The notes beneath the pieces are model-generated. The model was not told the origin of the DNA. It saw nothing but the letters and a program-made list of their open reading frames with translations, and searched no databases. 64,000 nucleotides of DNA from Lantana camara (taxonomy: Eukaryota; Streptophyta; Magnoliopsida; Lamiales; Verbenaceae), in assembly GCA_037501455.1 (NCBI GenBank), contig CM074858.1, positions 18,216,501-18,280,500 on the forward strand. The letters run 5' to 3'. Shown here in pieces: positions 10,816 to 22,972 of this stretch (its first letter is position 1; each line of letters begins with the position of its first letter). The translations under genes and the position numbers were made by a program.

Positions 10816-13800
10816 TCCTTAAGTGGTATCAGAGCCCGGTTGCAAAACCGGTGTTCTCGTGTCGTGATTGAGTCAGTATAGGTTGTACGGCTTAGGAACT
10901 ATGTGATAATGTGTGCATTGCATCGACTTTGAACATGAACTTATTGTCTATTTTGAATTTGGATGAAGTATGTGTAATATTCTTGCATTGAATTCCTGAT
11001 TTTGTGTTGAATATGTGACATGAGCATGCTCTAATCGCATGCATATATTCTTGATTTGAGTGATGAATTATAGGATATGGGGATAATATCAAACCACGGC
11101 CAATTACTATGATAGAAACGATGCGCTTCAGGTTCTTTCTTGGGCACGGTAGCTTGGGAGGATGCACCGGGGAAGAATCTGGAGAATTCGAGATGCGTGG
11201 CCTTTATAGAGGGAGCTAGAGTTCAAGAGTTGGGAGCCGGAATGAAGATGGAAATTTTGAAATGCTATGGTAGAAGGACACTTGAAGAAATACGAGATGT
11301 TAGGGAATGTTATGATTCTGAATATTGTATGCGAGGCTCTCCTACATAAGATGTGATAATTGGATTCAACTAGAGCATTTAATCTAAGGAGTGAAGTGAA
11401 TGAACTTTGGAGGTATTCGGGTTCAGGGTTCGGATCATTGAAGATACATCGATAATATAAATGGGTTAAAGTAAATTAGGTCCGGTACGAGTCATGCACC
11501 AAGGGACATCAAGGAAAAGTTTCTGAATAATTCTATTAATTAGGGATCGAGTGGTAGGAGTTAAGATCGGGAAAAGTCAGAATTCGAGAGCTCTAGATTT
11601 TGATCAAGATGGAAAACGAGTCGGAAGAGGATTAGAAGGGGCCAAGTAACGTGGAAAATTCAAATTCACGAAGGTGACTATACCACGGACAAGATTTGAG
11701 TTCATTTTCCAAATCCAAGCTGAATTGTCGTGTTGTGAGGTGGAATTGGGAAAATGTGGAGCAACGAATGGAAACGGTAAAAGAAAGACAAAGACTTTTT
11801 GGAAGGAAAATCGTGCGCTCAAGTGGAAGCAATCGGGAAACAAGTTCAATTCGCCAATTCAAACTCATAAAGGATGAGCACGGGAGTCTTGATCACGGTG
11901 ATGATATATTAGAGTTCAATTTAGTACAAGGAGTGGGCAATGTCGAAGGGTGATTCTCGGGGAGAAATTCAGATGCTAATTCAGCGATGTTAAAGTAATC
12001 AGGGATCGCGAAATTGTAATTCCGGACTGTGGGAGAGGCAAGAAATAATCAGCAAGTCAAAGTAACCTCGTGATTGGAGGAACGAGCAAAAGCTACCGAG
12101 CTAACAAGATACCAATACGGTGACAGGTTCGATGCATTCATAGCACGTACACCATGCATCGTAAATTAGTTATTTAAATTCTTATTATATGTGTTTTAAT
12201 ACTCTAATTGTTAAATTAGTGTTGCATCTTTATTTGTTGAATTGGGTGTCTTGATGTTGCATTTCCTTGTTTAAAATATCTACTATGTGCACCTAGCATC
12301 ATAACCCTACATACATCATTTCAGTGTTTACGTGTTAGGTTGTCCTTCCCGTATGATGCCCTAATTATTATCCCAATTGGAAATTAATCGAACCGAGTCG
12401 AAGAAGAACCTTTTGATAATAGGGTGGAGACAGACATAGAGATGGAATCTTAGAAAGAAAGGGGGTGTTAGAGTTGATTTCGGGATGAATGGATTGAACA
12501 AGATTAGGAAATAGGGTACCGAGAAATAGATACGAAGTGAAGGGCAAAGGATTTAGGGTTGCTATTATGATTAAAACTCCTCCTAATGAAAATTACTTGT
12601 CAAAGAGTCTGATGAAATAAAGATCGATGGAGTTTAAAACGTAAAGGTGGAAATTTTAAGGGGGAGAGCATGACCAAGAAGCAGAATCAAAACTTGTAGC
12701 TATGATCAAAGAATTATTTGGTAAGAATAACCAAAATGCAAGCTATGGAAGATATGGAAGCTTATTGATGGTGATTGGAAAGGAATAAGGAGGCCTTAAC
12801 GATTAAACCGTAAAGGTGAGAGCTAAGATATTAGAATTCGACTTAAAGATTACCACGGAGAGAATGAGAAGGAATGTGGATAACGCACGACATATAAACC
12901 TTACTTGATTGTAAGTCGTTCTTTCATAAGGGCATCCGAGGATATTAAGTTAAAGGAAATCGGAAAGTAATTATCGTTAAAGGACTTGGATCAAGCATCA
13001 GGGATCATTAAGAAATTTTATCCCTAATTAAGAGATTACATGGAACAAAAACAAATGTATAACTACTGGTTTGGAGAGAATAAAGAGATACCATGGATAA
13101 GAGATGAGAAAGGATCCACTAAAAGGTTATTCTAATAGTGGGAACGATCATGAGATGGAAATCGAACTTAGGGCCTTGGAAGTAGTTGATCTTGAATATG
13201 GTGGTGAGCGAATAAGACGACTTCAAGGGTTAACCATTGAGTTTAGGGAAATTTCTAAGTTGAATTGTCGAGAAGGAATCGATGCAGCTTGGGAAGAGAT
13301 TTAGGAAGAGATAAAACCGAAAACATCGATCATTGGGGAAAATTTCAATCAAACTTCAAGAATTAATGAGAATACTATACCCTCGATTAAAGAATGGTAG
13401 GGGTTGAGTATTGAATATAACCTTAAAGGGGTTAGAGAAAGTGAAAGGATAACCTAATCAGAAAATGGGAAAAGATCCGTGTTAATGACAAATACCTCAA
13501 GATCGGGAACACAATTTCGAGGTCTCCAAGGATAATTATTTTCAATGATATCTTAGCCTTTGAGATGGGAAAAGGTAGTAGCCATGGAACCGACTTTGGG
13601 ACGGATGATCTAAAGGTTTATGAGGAGATCAAAGCTTGATGGCTTAAAGAGTTGGTCTGACTAAAGGAAAATTTTAGGGATTGATGAAGGATCGAAGAAG
13701 ATTAGAACAAGTCCGAGTCAGAAGGAAATAAAGAATAAAATCATTAGAGGATCTTTCATTATTGCACCAAGGTACTCTGAAAGGCTTAAAGACAAGCCAA

Positions 13801-14262
13801 GCACTGAGCTCACATTCGGAGCGGATCATGCATTGGATAACAAAAATTCCCAATTTCAAATTATGCAACTACGGTGAACGGTACATGTAGCATCCATGAT
13901 ACATGCACCCATACAAATTTAATCCAAATAATCTTTATGCTATGCGTTTTGATTCTTTATCAAGTTAATTTACTTTGTGTAATTGTTGAATGACGTAAAT
14001 GATATCTATCACCTGCTTTAGGTGTCTTACGTGATTTTAATTTTTGTTTCGCGTTGTGTTGCTCAGGAGTATCGGAGGCTTCCTTGCTTTATTTTTGTTT
14101 GAGAGACGGGGTGCTCTCTTTGCTTGTGAGAGACGGGGTTCTCTCATTGTTGCTCGAGAGACGGGGCTCTCTCCTTGTTGCTGGTGAGAGACGGGGAATC
14201 TCTCATTGTTTGTTCGGTCGAGTAGTGAATCCGAGGACGGATTCTTTTTAAGGGGGAGAGGT
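10816..14262 (+). mobile_element. Family B internal region, non-coding (LARD-like)
   Basis: It starts with tcctta and a perfect PBS (TGGTATCAGAGC, 10824-10835) and ends with a polypurine tract (aagggggagaggt, 14250-14262). No gag or pol motif is seen in any frame; the open frames are short and unrelated to known domains. Two long purine-rich blocks (about 10890-12120 and 12371-13880) alternate with AT-rich spacers (about 12121-12370 and 13881-14090). The leader just before the expected gag start (about 11035-11075) still resembles families A and D, including ttatag|gatATGG. Large LTRs with a non-coding interior fit a LARD, a non-autonomous element mobilised in trans. Confidence 0.75.
14101..14219 (+). 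repeat. Four tandem hairpin units before the PPT of family B
   Basis: Units start at 14101, 14128, 14156 and 14186 (27-34 bp). Each begins GAGAGACGGGG and contains CTCTC a few bases on, so each can fold GAGAG..CTCTC around ACGGGG. The loop and spacer vary (tg, t, none, aat) while the stem is kept. They lie 30-160 bp upstream of the polypurine tract. Confidence 0.85.
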
Positions 14263-17200
14263 TGTAACGCCCCGGTTTTTCAGTTGTATTAATATGTCGT
14301 ATGTGTTTATCAAATTGCGCAAATTAATTGTTTATAAATGTTTTATACATTTAATTTATATATATAAAATGTTAGATATTTATATTTTTAATTTCTTTAA
14401 TATTAAATTTATTATATGATTGATTTGATTAAATGTTAAAATGTTAATTATTCATACTTTAATTTAATTAATATTAATCACATGCGAATTAGTTGACTTT
14501 CAAATCAAAGCGTTGTAATATTAAGATGTATATATTTAATATATGTAATTTGTGTACTTTGTTTTAAATTCAATTTCATACGTGCATTTTATTTTAATTA
14601 TATTTAATGCATGCATGCACTTTGGGTTTATTTTGAGTAAAATAAATTTAAATTGTGGAATATTATGAATTTATGAATACATTTCTCATGAGTGACATAA
14701 ACGTGCTTCGTTTTTATATGATGTGATACCAAAATTTCGTGAAAATTTAATATGTTGTAGTTATATGTGTTAATAATATGAATATATGATTCTTTCATGC
14801 TTTCGGGTTCGTTTGCTTACATTTCGTATTTAATTTGAATTTTGGAACCAAATCGGGGGCTAACGAGCAATTAGCGCACCCTTGGTTCCGTATGTGATAT
14901 CTTGAGCTCGGGAACTCGGAATCGAGTTCCGTCAACTCCGTTGAACTCATAACGAAAATTTGGGTTCAATAAACTTAACCTCATATTTTTCTAAGACCAT
15001 TTGAAACCCCGAAATTCAACAGAAAAACAAAACGGGAGAAAATCTGCCACAGTTTACCAAAATATTCATATCTCAATCAAACCTTGACCAAATTAACTAT
15101 GGTTTGATTTATTGGAACCCTAAATCAACCCTCTAACCAGCATTAATCACCCCAAACCGAGATAACCCTCATTACTTGGAGAAAATTCAGCCAAAACCTT
15201 CTGCTCTCCAGTTTTCCTGTAGCTCAAGCCAACCCTTGGAGATTCAAGTTCAAATCTCTTCCAAACCTTCATTAATCAACAAGGTAAGCTTAGGGTTGTA
15301 TTGTACATTCATTATGAGTCATTTTGATCCATTCATCCCTAATTTTGATCATGGTTTCATGAGTTTTTTGGAGAAGGAGACGAAATAGTTAGGTTTAATT
15401 CTCATTTCTTGAATTCATTACTTTAGTTCGAATTCCTTGAAGATTAATGCAGGAAATTTGATCACTCTAGCTTCATTTATTTGTTCTGGACATGAATTTG
15501 ATTTATATAAAGTGTATGTGGTTCCACCATGGAAAAAATATGAATTTTGAAGCTTTTGAAGATGAATTTGCTTCCATGCCTGCTGCTGCGTTGTTGCTGC
15601 TGTTGCGCGTGTGTGTGTGTTGTGTTATGGCATGTTTGCTGCGCTCTTTCCTTGCCTTTAGGTGTTGGTTTGTTGCTACTTTGATGGTTGAAGAAATCCC
15701 CTGCTGCTGCAGTAAAATGATGAGAAACAGGGGAGTTGCTGCGTTTTTTTTTTCTGGTTTGTGCAGAGTCGCGCCCGCGACCTTCTTTGCATGTGTTTCT
15801 TGTCGCGCCCACGACCACTGTTCAAAATTGCTCACGTATTGTGGAAATTCAGAAAATAATCCGGACATTTGCATGGGTAGCGGCCGCTACCATTTCATGA
15901 AGGAAATGGGTCGCGACCGTGGCCCTTCAAAATCTGCATAAAAATTTCAGTTTGTATAACTTTTGCATGGCTTTGATTGTTTCTAATTCTCCATCTTTAC
16001 ATGCATGCATGGTTTTGAACGAATATATATATATATACACATCATTGCATGCATGAAGTTTGATTTAATTTGTTAGTTTTAAAATATGCATGCTATGATT
16101 TGAAGTTGGTTGTTATAGTGCATGCATGCATTGATTTTTATTTGTTTGTCTTCATTTATGCATGCATGCCATGCGTATGATAAATATTGTTTAATTTATT
16201 TTAAAGTTTAGAATTTAATTGTTATTTATTTCATGTTATTTAATTTCCGAACATGACTTAAATATTTCTATTTGCCTATTTTCCAAGTGTATACATGTTA
16301 TACTGCGTGTTATGATTGTTATTTGAAATTCTTGGATCAATTTGATTTAAATGTGAAGGATATGAACTTAAACGATTTTAAATGATAAATTTATGCCTTG
16401 ATGCTTCATGTGTGAGCCCTAAGTGATATTTTACTCCTTCTTAATGGCTTGTATGAATTGTATACATGTTATACCATGTGTTATGCGTATTATTTGAATT
16501 CCTTAGATTAATTTGGTAGGATTTATGTAAGTGATGCACTTAGACGAAGTTGAAGGATTCTTAAAAATGAATGTATTGAACGTTTTAATGAGTTGCTGGA
16601 TTATATGACCTCATAGCATGAATTATAATTCTTTTGTATCTCATATCATGATCAATGCATTGCCGTGCGTCATATATGGTTCATTTGGCGTCTTGAGTCT
16701 CACGAATTCATTACATTGTCCTTTGTACAGTTTTCTCCAGGGCGGAGATGCCGGGTTCGTAGGTTAATCTCAAGTCTTCTTTCTTCTTGGTATTGTTCGG
16801 TAAGAGGTGAACAGGTGGGTTTCTCTTCTATTAGATATGAATTGACCCAATATATCCAATATGAAAGTTTTAAGCCAAAAGTATTGTATATATATATATA
16901 TCGAGTCTTTCAAAGGAGTCTATGATTTTCCATGGTTAAGCCCTTATTTTATGAAATCCGACCTTATGTTATGGCGAGGTGCATGTATGTTATGTTCACG
17001 GGCCCGGAACTTAGTGTATTGTGGCTAACCGGGGAGGCAAGGGCCGACGGGGATCCCTTGCACTAGTTCCAACAAATATTAACGTCGAAATGGATCTCAT
17101 CAGGAGTTTTGACAGGAAAACGCTAGGCGGGCTTTTGAGGACTCATGAACCTCTCTAGCCATTATGTATGAGGTGCCGGGTCTTGCTAGCCCGTTCACCA

Positions 17201-17941
17201 CCGGAGGAAGAAGGTTGGTATTTGTATGTATGATTATGATTATGATTATGACTATGAAATGGATATGTATGATCGTTAAGGAAAAGTATGTTTTGATATG
17301 CACACACGAGGAGCAGGTTGGAGATGATGCACGCCTACTCGCCGGGCCCTAAACCCTATGTTTAAATTATGAATGAATATGATAGTCGTAATCCCATTGA
17401 TGTTTTCCTTGCTTTGCCCGCTTAGGAAATTCTTATCAAACTTCTATGGGATTAGGGCTTGCATGTGTATGTTTCAATTCCAAAGTATTATTATATTATG
17501 CCACATTTTTATACCCACCAGTCTCCTATAGACTGAATCCGGATTGTTTTCAGCTTTCTTGCAGGTTGGAGTGCTAGGCGGGGAGTCGTGTTGTCAAGTC
17601 TTGGTCAAGTTGAGTCTTGTCACACACACTCATTGTAATTCGCTTATGAGCATTGTATGATTATGAGTATGTTATGATTTATGTCGAATTTGCGGAACTA
17701 GGTAATTATGTTAGTTGAACCCTTTGTTCTATTATCTTGGAATGAATTTAGTAGCATTGCTTCCGCATATGTTATTCCTTTTGGTATTTGTTTATTTGTT
17801 TTGAAGTTTTAGCTGCCGCCTAGCATAGCGTGTGTGTTTGTCCCCGTTCGGCGTGATTTAGTTCGGGTATGGATTGTCTATTTCATATTCGGATCGGGTC
17901 ACGGTGCGGGGGATGTGGTGCCTTTTGTTCTGGGTGTTACA
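14263..17941 (+). mobile_element. Family B right LTR (3.68 kb)
   Basis: TGTAACGCCCCGG to GGGTGTTACA, followed by the 5-bp duplication gtgtc (17942-17946). It carries a splice donor at 15284, a palindrome cluster at 15768-15925 and an acceptor at 17563-17564. The (TA)n array of the left LTR is lacking. Confidence 0.87.
15768..15925 (+). repeat. GC-rich palindrome cluster in right LTR of family B
   Basis: GTCGCGCCCGCGAC at 15768-15781, a one-base variant at 15802-15815, the perfect GGTAGCGGCCGCTACC at 15876-15891 and GGTCGCGACC at 15909-15918. It starts 484 bp after the splice donor. The fourth dyad is intact here but deleted in the left LTR. Confidence 0.85.
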
Positions 17942-17946
17942 GTGTC

Positions 17947-19719
17947 TGTCTGTCTAGGTCGTTCGGCTTAGGATTATGTGTGTCTCTGTCTGCATTCACT
18001 CTCATTATATGTGACTAATGTGCTTTTAACTGTGTTATTTTCTCTTAATTGTCTTAGTTGTTCTCATGAACATGCACTAAACCCCACATGCATCGATATT
18101 CTCTTGAAATTGTGCTTCTTTAGGATGCCTCCAAGAAGAAGAACTCGCAAGAATACTCCTCAGCCACCACCACCCACTGCAGAGAGTATCATACGAGCCC
18201 TCTTCGATTTTCTTCAACGAAATCCCCAACCACCAAACCCTCAAGGTGAAGGACAAGGAAGAGTTGTCAATGCAGTTCACAATGAATTCCGGGATAACAA
18301 CCCTCCAAAATGGCTCGGAGGGAATGACATCGAGGCGGAAGAATGGTTAACCGAAATTACGGGGATTTGGGAGATTTGCCCCAGTACTTCACAAGATAAG
18401 GCTATATGTACCACTTGCTATATTCAAGGACAAGTCTCGAATTGGTTGAAAGGAACAAGAGCTCGGCTGGAAAGGAATGGTGAGGAATTCAATTGGGAGA
18501 GCTTTGTTAGGGAATTTCGTGACACGTATATCCCTCCGAGCTCCCGGGAGAGAAGATTTCAAGAGTTTATGGATCTCAAACAAGGAGACCGAACTGTTGA
18601 AGATTATATCCTAGAATTTGAGAGGCTTTCTCCTTATGCCTCTCACATTACGGATGATGATGAGTTGAAAGCCGAAACTTTATACAAGGATTAAGAGAAG
18701 ACATCCAGTGGGCTTTGCAAGCTGCTACGGTGAATACGTGGGCTAAGGCGACAAAGAAAGCTATTAGAGTTGAGGCGCAACAACAACGCTTGGAGCATCA
18801 TCCTTACTACTCGGAGTTAGAATTCGAATCAAGCTCAGGTTTGGGAAAGAGACCGGTATTCTAAGATGAACCTCAATCTTTCAACCCCAACAAGAAGCCC
18901 CGACTTCCAAATCCGGATCCGATACCCACTCCACCAGAGTTTATTCAATGCTCCTTTTGTAAGAGACCGTATCACACGGAGGAAACTTGTAGGAAGAAGT
19001 TGAGAACCTGTTTTGGATGTGGAGAGATGGGACACAAGGTGAGATTCTGCCCTACAAATCCAAATCCGAAGCCCTTGAATATGATGCCTCTAGGATCTCT
19101 CGAACAAGCCCAAGCCTATGCAATGGAAGTTGATGATGAAGTTGAGGCCGAGCCTAATACTATTGATGTGGTGCAAGGTACTAAACATTCATAGCATTCC
19201 ATCTCATGCATCGTTTGAGTTTTGGGGGTAACCCATCTATTTGTGTACTTGTCTCTTTATACGTGTGCCCTTATTTGCATGTGTCTCTCTTCTTTCTTTA
19301 TTACTTGCGTGTGTGATTGTTGTTGTTTATTTGTCTCGGGAGAGACGGCTTTGAGTGTACGAGTGCTTTAGCTCTACGGTAAGTCGAGAGTCGTGCTTCA
19401 ATCGAGCTTCCTAGGTGATTCTACAACCGCATGAAGGTGTGAGTGGTGGAAGTCCGGCGACTACACCATTCATGTAACTCCGAGCTCTTGAAATGAATCA
19501 AACGGTGGGTGTTGAATCTCGTTTAGACCCTCTCACCGTGCGAGACAAATTGAGTTGCTCCTAGTCGGAACCAAGTTGTGAAGGAGACCCCCATCAACTC
19601 TTGAAGACCTTTCTCGAGCTAACCCTCATCGGGACGTCATGAACCTCGAACTTGGGTGAATACGGGAGAGTTGCTAGCGGTTGGACCAGGGGGATCAGGT
19701 CCTTTTAAGGGGGGGAGAT
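17947..19719 (+). mobile_element. Family A internal region, copy 2
   Basis: Continuation of the internal sequence interrupted at 7076 by family B. It includes the leader, acceptor (AG 18122-18123), broken gag, post-gag region and polypurine tract (ttttaagggggggagat, to 19719). It is nearly the same as 2487-4274. Confidence 0.8.
18125..19193 (+). pseudogene. gag: Broken gag of family A copy 2
   Basis: Nearly the same as the intact gag at 2676-3746, with the same ATG, gag domain and both zinc knuckles (the second around 19010-19055). Two lesions are visible. One is a one-base deletion in gaaagcc(c)gaaac near 18673, which shifts the frame and ends translation at 18694. The other is a CAA-to-TAA change at 18862-18864. 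It cannot make full Gag. The few other differences suggest that the two units descend from a recent common copy. Confidence 0.85.
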
Positions 19720-22700
19720 TGTAACATCCCGATTCTTTGGCTTTCCAGGTACGAACATCATGAGTATGCCAAGTGCGCGTTTAATTAATTAAGCATGCTA
19801 TTATATGATTTATTTGAATATTTGAATATTTGTTATATGCCTTATGTTTAAGTTTTAAACGTTTTAACCCCTTTTTCACTCGTTTCAAGCTTGTTTAACT
19901 CCGTTTTTAATCCCGTTTTTGGTGTCAACTTACCATGCATGAAATATGTGAATTATAATCGTGCTTATATGATTTATATGCATTTTATAACTTGTTTATT
20001 TGAGTTTTAATTGCTTTAGTGTAACGGAACTTAAAGGGGGCTAAAGAGCATTTAGCGCACCTTGAGTTTCGGGCGGCGTAACTTGAGTTTGGGAATTTGG
20101 ATTCGAATTCCGGAAGGTGCGTCGGATTTTCAACGAAGAAAGAAAGATAAGGAATCAAGATTCGAATTTTTCTAAGCCCATTTGACCCTCCGAAAGTCGA
20201 CCGGAACGAGCACGTAGAGATAAGAAGACACCCTTTGACTAGTCTTGAGTATGTGGGCCCTAATTAACCCCAACTAAACCCTTAACCATGGTTCCTATAC
20301 ACCTAAATCAACTCTCTCTCTCTCTATGCCTGAAATTTTGAACCACACCCCCTCCCCCCATCAGCCAAAATATCAACCACAAGAAGAGAAAGGAAGAGAA
20401 GAAGGGAGAGGAAGGGCAGAACTCCATTTTCTTCAAGTTTTGGAACTCAAACTCCATCAAATCTTCACCAAATTAAGAGGTAAGCTTTTTTTTTGTGATG
20501 TAATCCTCTCTGTGGTCATTTTAAGTTCAACTTTACAAGATTTAATCCATGATTGCTTGAGAAATGATATACTGCATGAATAGTGGAGGTATGGGCAATT
20601 TCTTGATTCTTGCATGTTTCTTGATGAATTCTTTTGATTCCAAGCATGTAATATGACTCTTTGACAACCTATTTGATTTATATGAACTGGTTTAAGTTTT
20701 TTGTGAAGGATTCATGAGTGTATCATTAGGGTTTTGCATGATTTGCCTTAATCTCTTCTCTTGCTTGAATGTTGCATGTTTGGCTCGTTTTTCTATCTTC
20801 TCTTGCATGAGTTTTGTTTCCCCAACCTTCATATATGTGTTTCCTTGATGCTTTTGTGGTTTGGGATGAGTTTTAATGTGTTTTGGGGAGCAAAATTTTG
20901 GATTTTCGTGGCTGGAGCAAATCCACGGCCCTGGATTTTACGCTTTGAAAACACCCACGGCCGTGGATTTGTGTGGCAGATTTGGGGCGATTTCTGGACT
21001 GGAATCCACGGCCGTGGATTCCTTCTATGTTAAAAATCCACGGCCCTGGATCTCAGGGGTAGAAACTTTTGTGTTCCGTCTTTGTTTTCTTGTTCGTTTT
21101 GTTCGATTCCCTCCCCGATCTTGATCCTAATGTGATATATGCTTGTTTATATGCATTATATGATGTGCTATGATTTGTTAATGTGTGATTTTGATATGCT
21201 TTATGTATGCATTATGTGCTATGAGGTGTATATGTCCGTTTTGGTGTGATTTCGATGCATATTTGCGAGTTCTGAGTTTGTTTGCCTTACTTGCAATGTG
21301 AAATGTTTCTTTGCACCTAATGGCCTCTCTTGTATGTCTTGTGCTTGAGTGTTCTTGGAATGTGATGTGCTATGATGCTATTTGATGAGTAATATGTTTG
21401 ATTAGCTTCTTATGTGTTTGGTTCAAGTGTTGATTAAGTGATATGTCCTTAATGCTCTGACTTTGCTTAAGAGTGAAATGATTATGACTTGCATTGCATC
21501 ATTCGCACTCATACGCATGTGTCGAGCATTTATATGGTTCATTTTGAGTCTAAGGTTGTGTTTGATGATTGTCTTGTTCAGAGGAGTATCCCGTTGGTGA
21601 CGAGATTGCTCCATAGGCGTTGGTTTTGTCTCCGTTTGCTCGTTTTCGTGGGTGTAAGGTGAGGTTAGGTTATAGATATACCCTAATGAAATATGACCGG
21701 TATGTTTGCATGCGAGTATAAGCCTTTTCTATATATGTATGTAAGTGCGAGCTAAGAATACGTGTGATTACGTGATATGCTTTAAAATATGATTATGTTA
21801 GAGATATGATTGTACTAAGTATAAGGTATGAATATGCTAGGAATATGACTATGTTGGAAACAAGATTATGTTAAGTATAAGTAATATTATGCTAGGACTA
21901 TGATTATGTTAGACTTATGATCATGTTAAGCGTCATGTTATAATATGTTACGCTAGTAATATGTTAGGAAAGTGTTGGAATATCAATAAGTTGAATTATG
22001 AATATGTTAGGGTTATGTAACGCTTTTTGATTATGATATGTTTATGCTTATGCCTCCGCTTATGCTATGTTCTTGAGGTTGTGTACCTCCGGTATGATAT
22101 GCATTAGGTCGTGGACCTTGTTTTTCTCAGTTTATGGTACGATTCTGCTTCCGTTATGTCTGTGTGTGTGTTATGAGTCCGGGACGGCTGATTTTAGATC
22201 GACGGATATGTGTGTGTGTGTGTTGTGCATCCGGGATGGCTTATTTTAGGTCAACGGATGATTTATGCGGGTTATGTTATGTTATGATTATGTTAGTTAG
22301 TTAAGAAATAGTTCGTGAAACGGGAGTGGATTCTTAACTAATAAAATTTGGATGTTTTGTCCTTCGGCCTAACTCTTTATTCCCTATACGTAGTATCACG
22401 TGAGAAAATGATTTGGAATTTAAAAACCACACCCCGGTTCACGAACTCCCTTCTATGATATGTGTTTTGCTCCCTATACGTATATGGGTGCGTGTGTAAC
22501 CCCTCACTCAGTCTTTGGACTGACCCCTCCCTTTAGGTTTTTAGTTTGCAGGTTCTAGTCCGTTGGTTCGAGCTAGGCGGTTTTGGTTTGCTTTCCTTGG
22601 AGTCTTGTCGGTCTAGAGAAGTCTGGTTTTTGTATTTAGATCATGTTGCATCTGTACGTTTGAAGTTTGTAATTTGAGATTTAAGTTTGCATTTGTTGTT

Positions 22701-22972
22701 CTTAGTCACGTTATGACAAGTTTGTGTATAACCCATTTTAAGTGGTTTGTAACCTTAATACTTTGCTTTGTTTAAGTTTGTCTAATGCTTCCGCTTGGTA
22801 GGATTTGTTTGTTTTTGCGCACTCTGTTTAAGGGTTTAGGCCGCCTAGCTTAGGAAGGTCTTTTGTTTGTCACCCGTTCGCTAGTGCTTGGTGCGTGTAC
22901 GGATTCCTTGTTTCGTTACACGTGTTGGGTCCTAGTGCGGGGGATGTGGCACCCTACGCTCGGGGTGTTACA
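19720..22972 (+). mobile_element. Family A LTR3, complete (3.25 kb)
   Basis: TGTAACATCCCG to GGGGTGTTACA, directly followed by Tat-type pol. It is the only full-length family A LTR in the window. Landmarks in order are: hairpin GCTAAA/TTTAGC (about 20040), TC-rich stretch (20311-20326), exon-like purine stretch, splice donor (20480), palindrome cluster (20919-21054), and acceptor ttagtttgcag|gtt (22550-22551). Confidence 0.88.
20919..21054 (+). repeat. GC-rich palindrome cluster in LTR3
   Basis: Four dyads based on AATCCACGGCCGTGGATT, including the perfect 22-bp copy at 21001-21022. It starts 439 bp after the splice donor. The first and last dyads differ from LTR2 by single bases at or near the centre. 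Confidence 0.85.

Noticed and set aside
11140..11953. Open frames in the family B interior
   Set aside because: Short, no domain, purine-biased sequence that leaves frames open by chance; no gag similarity.
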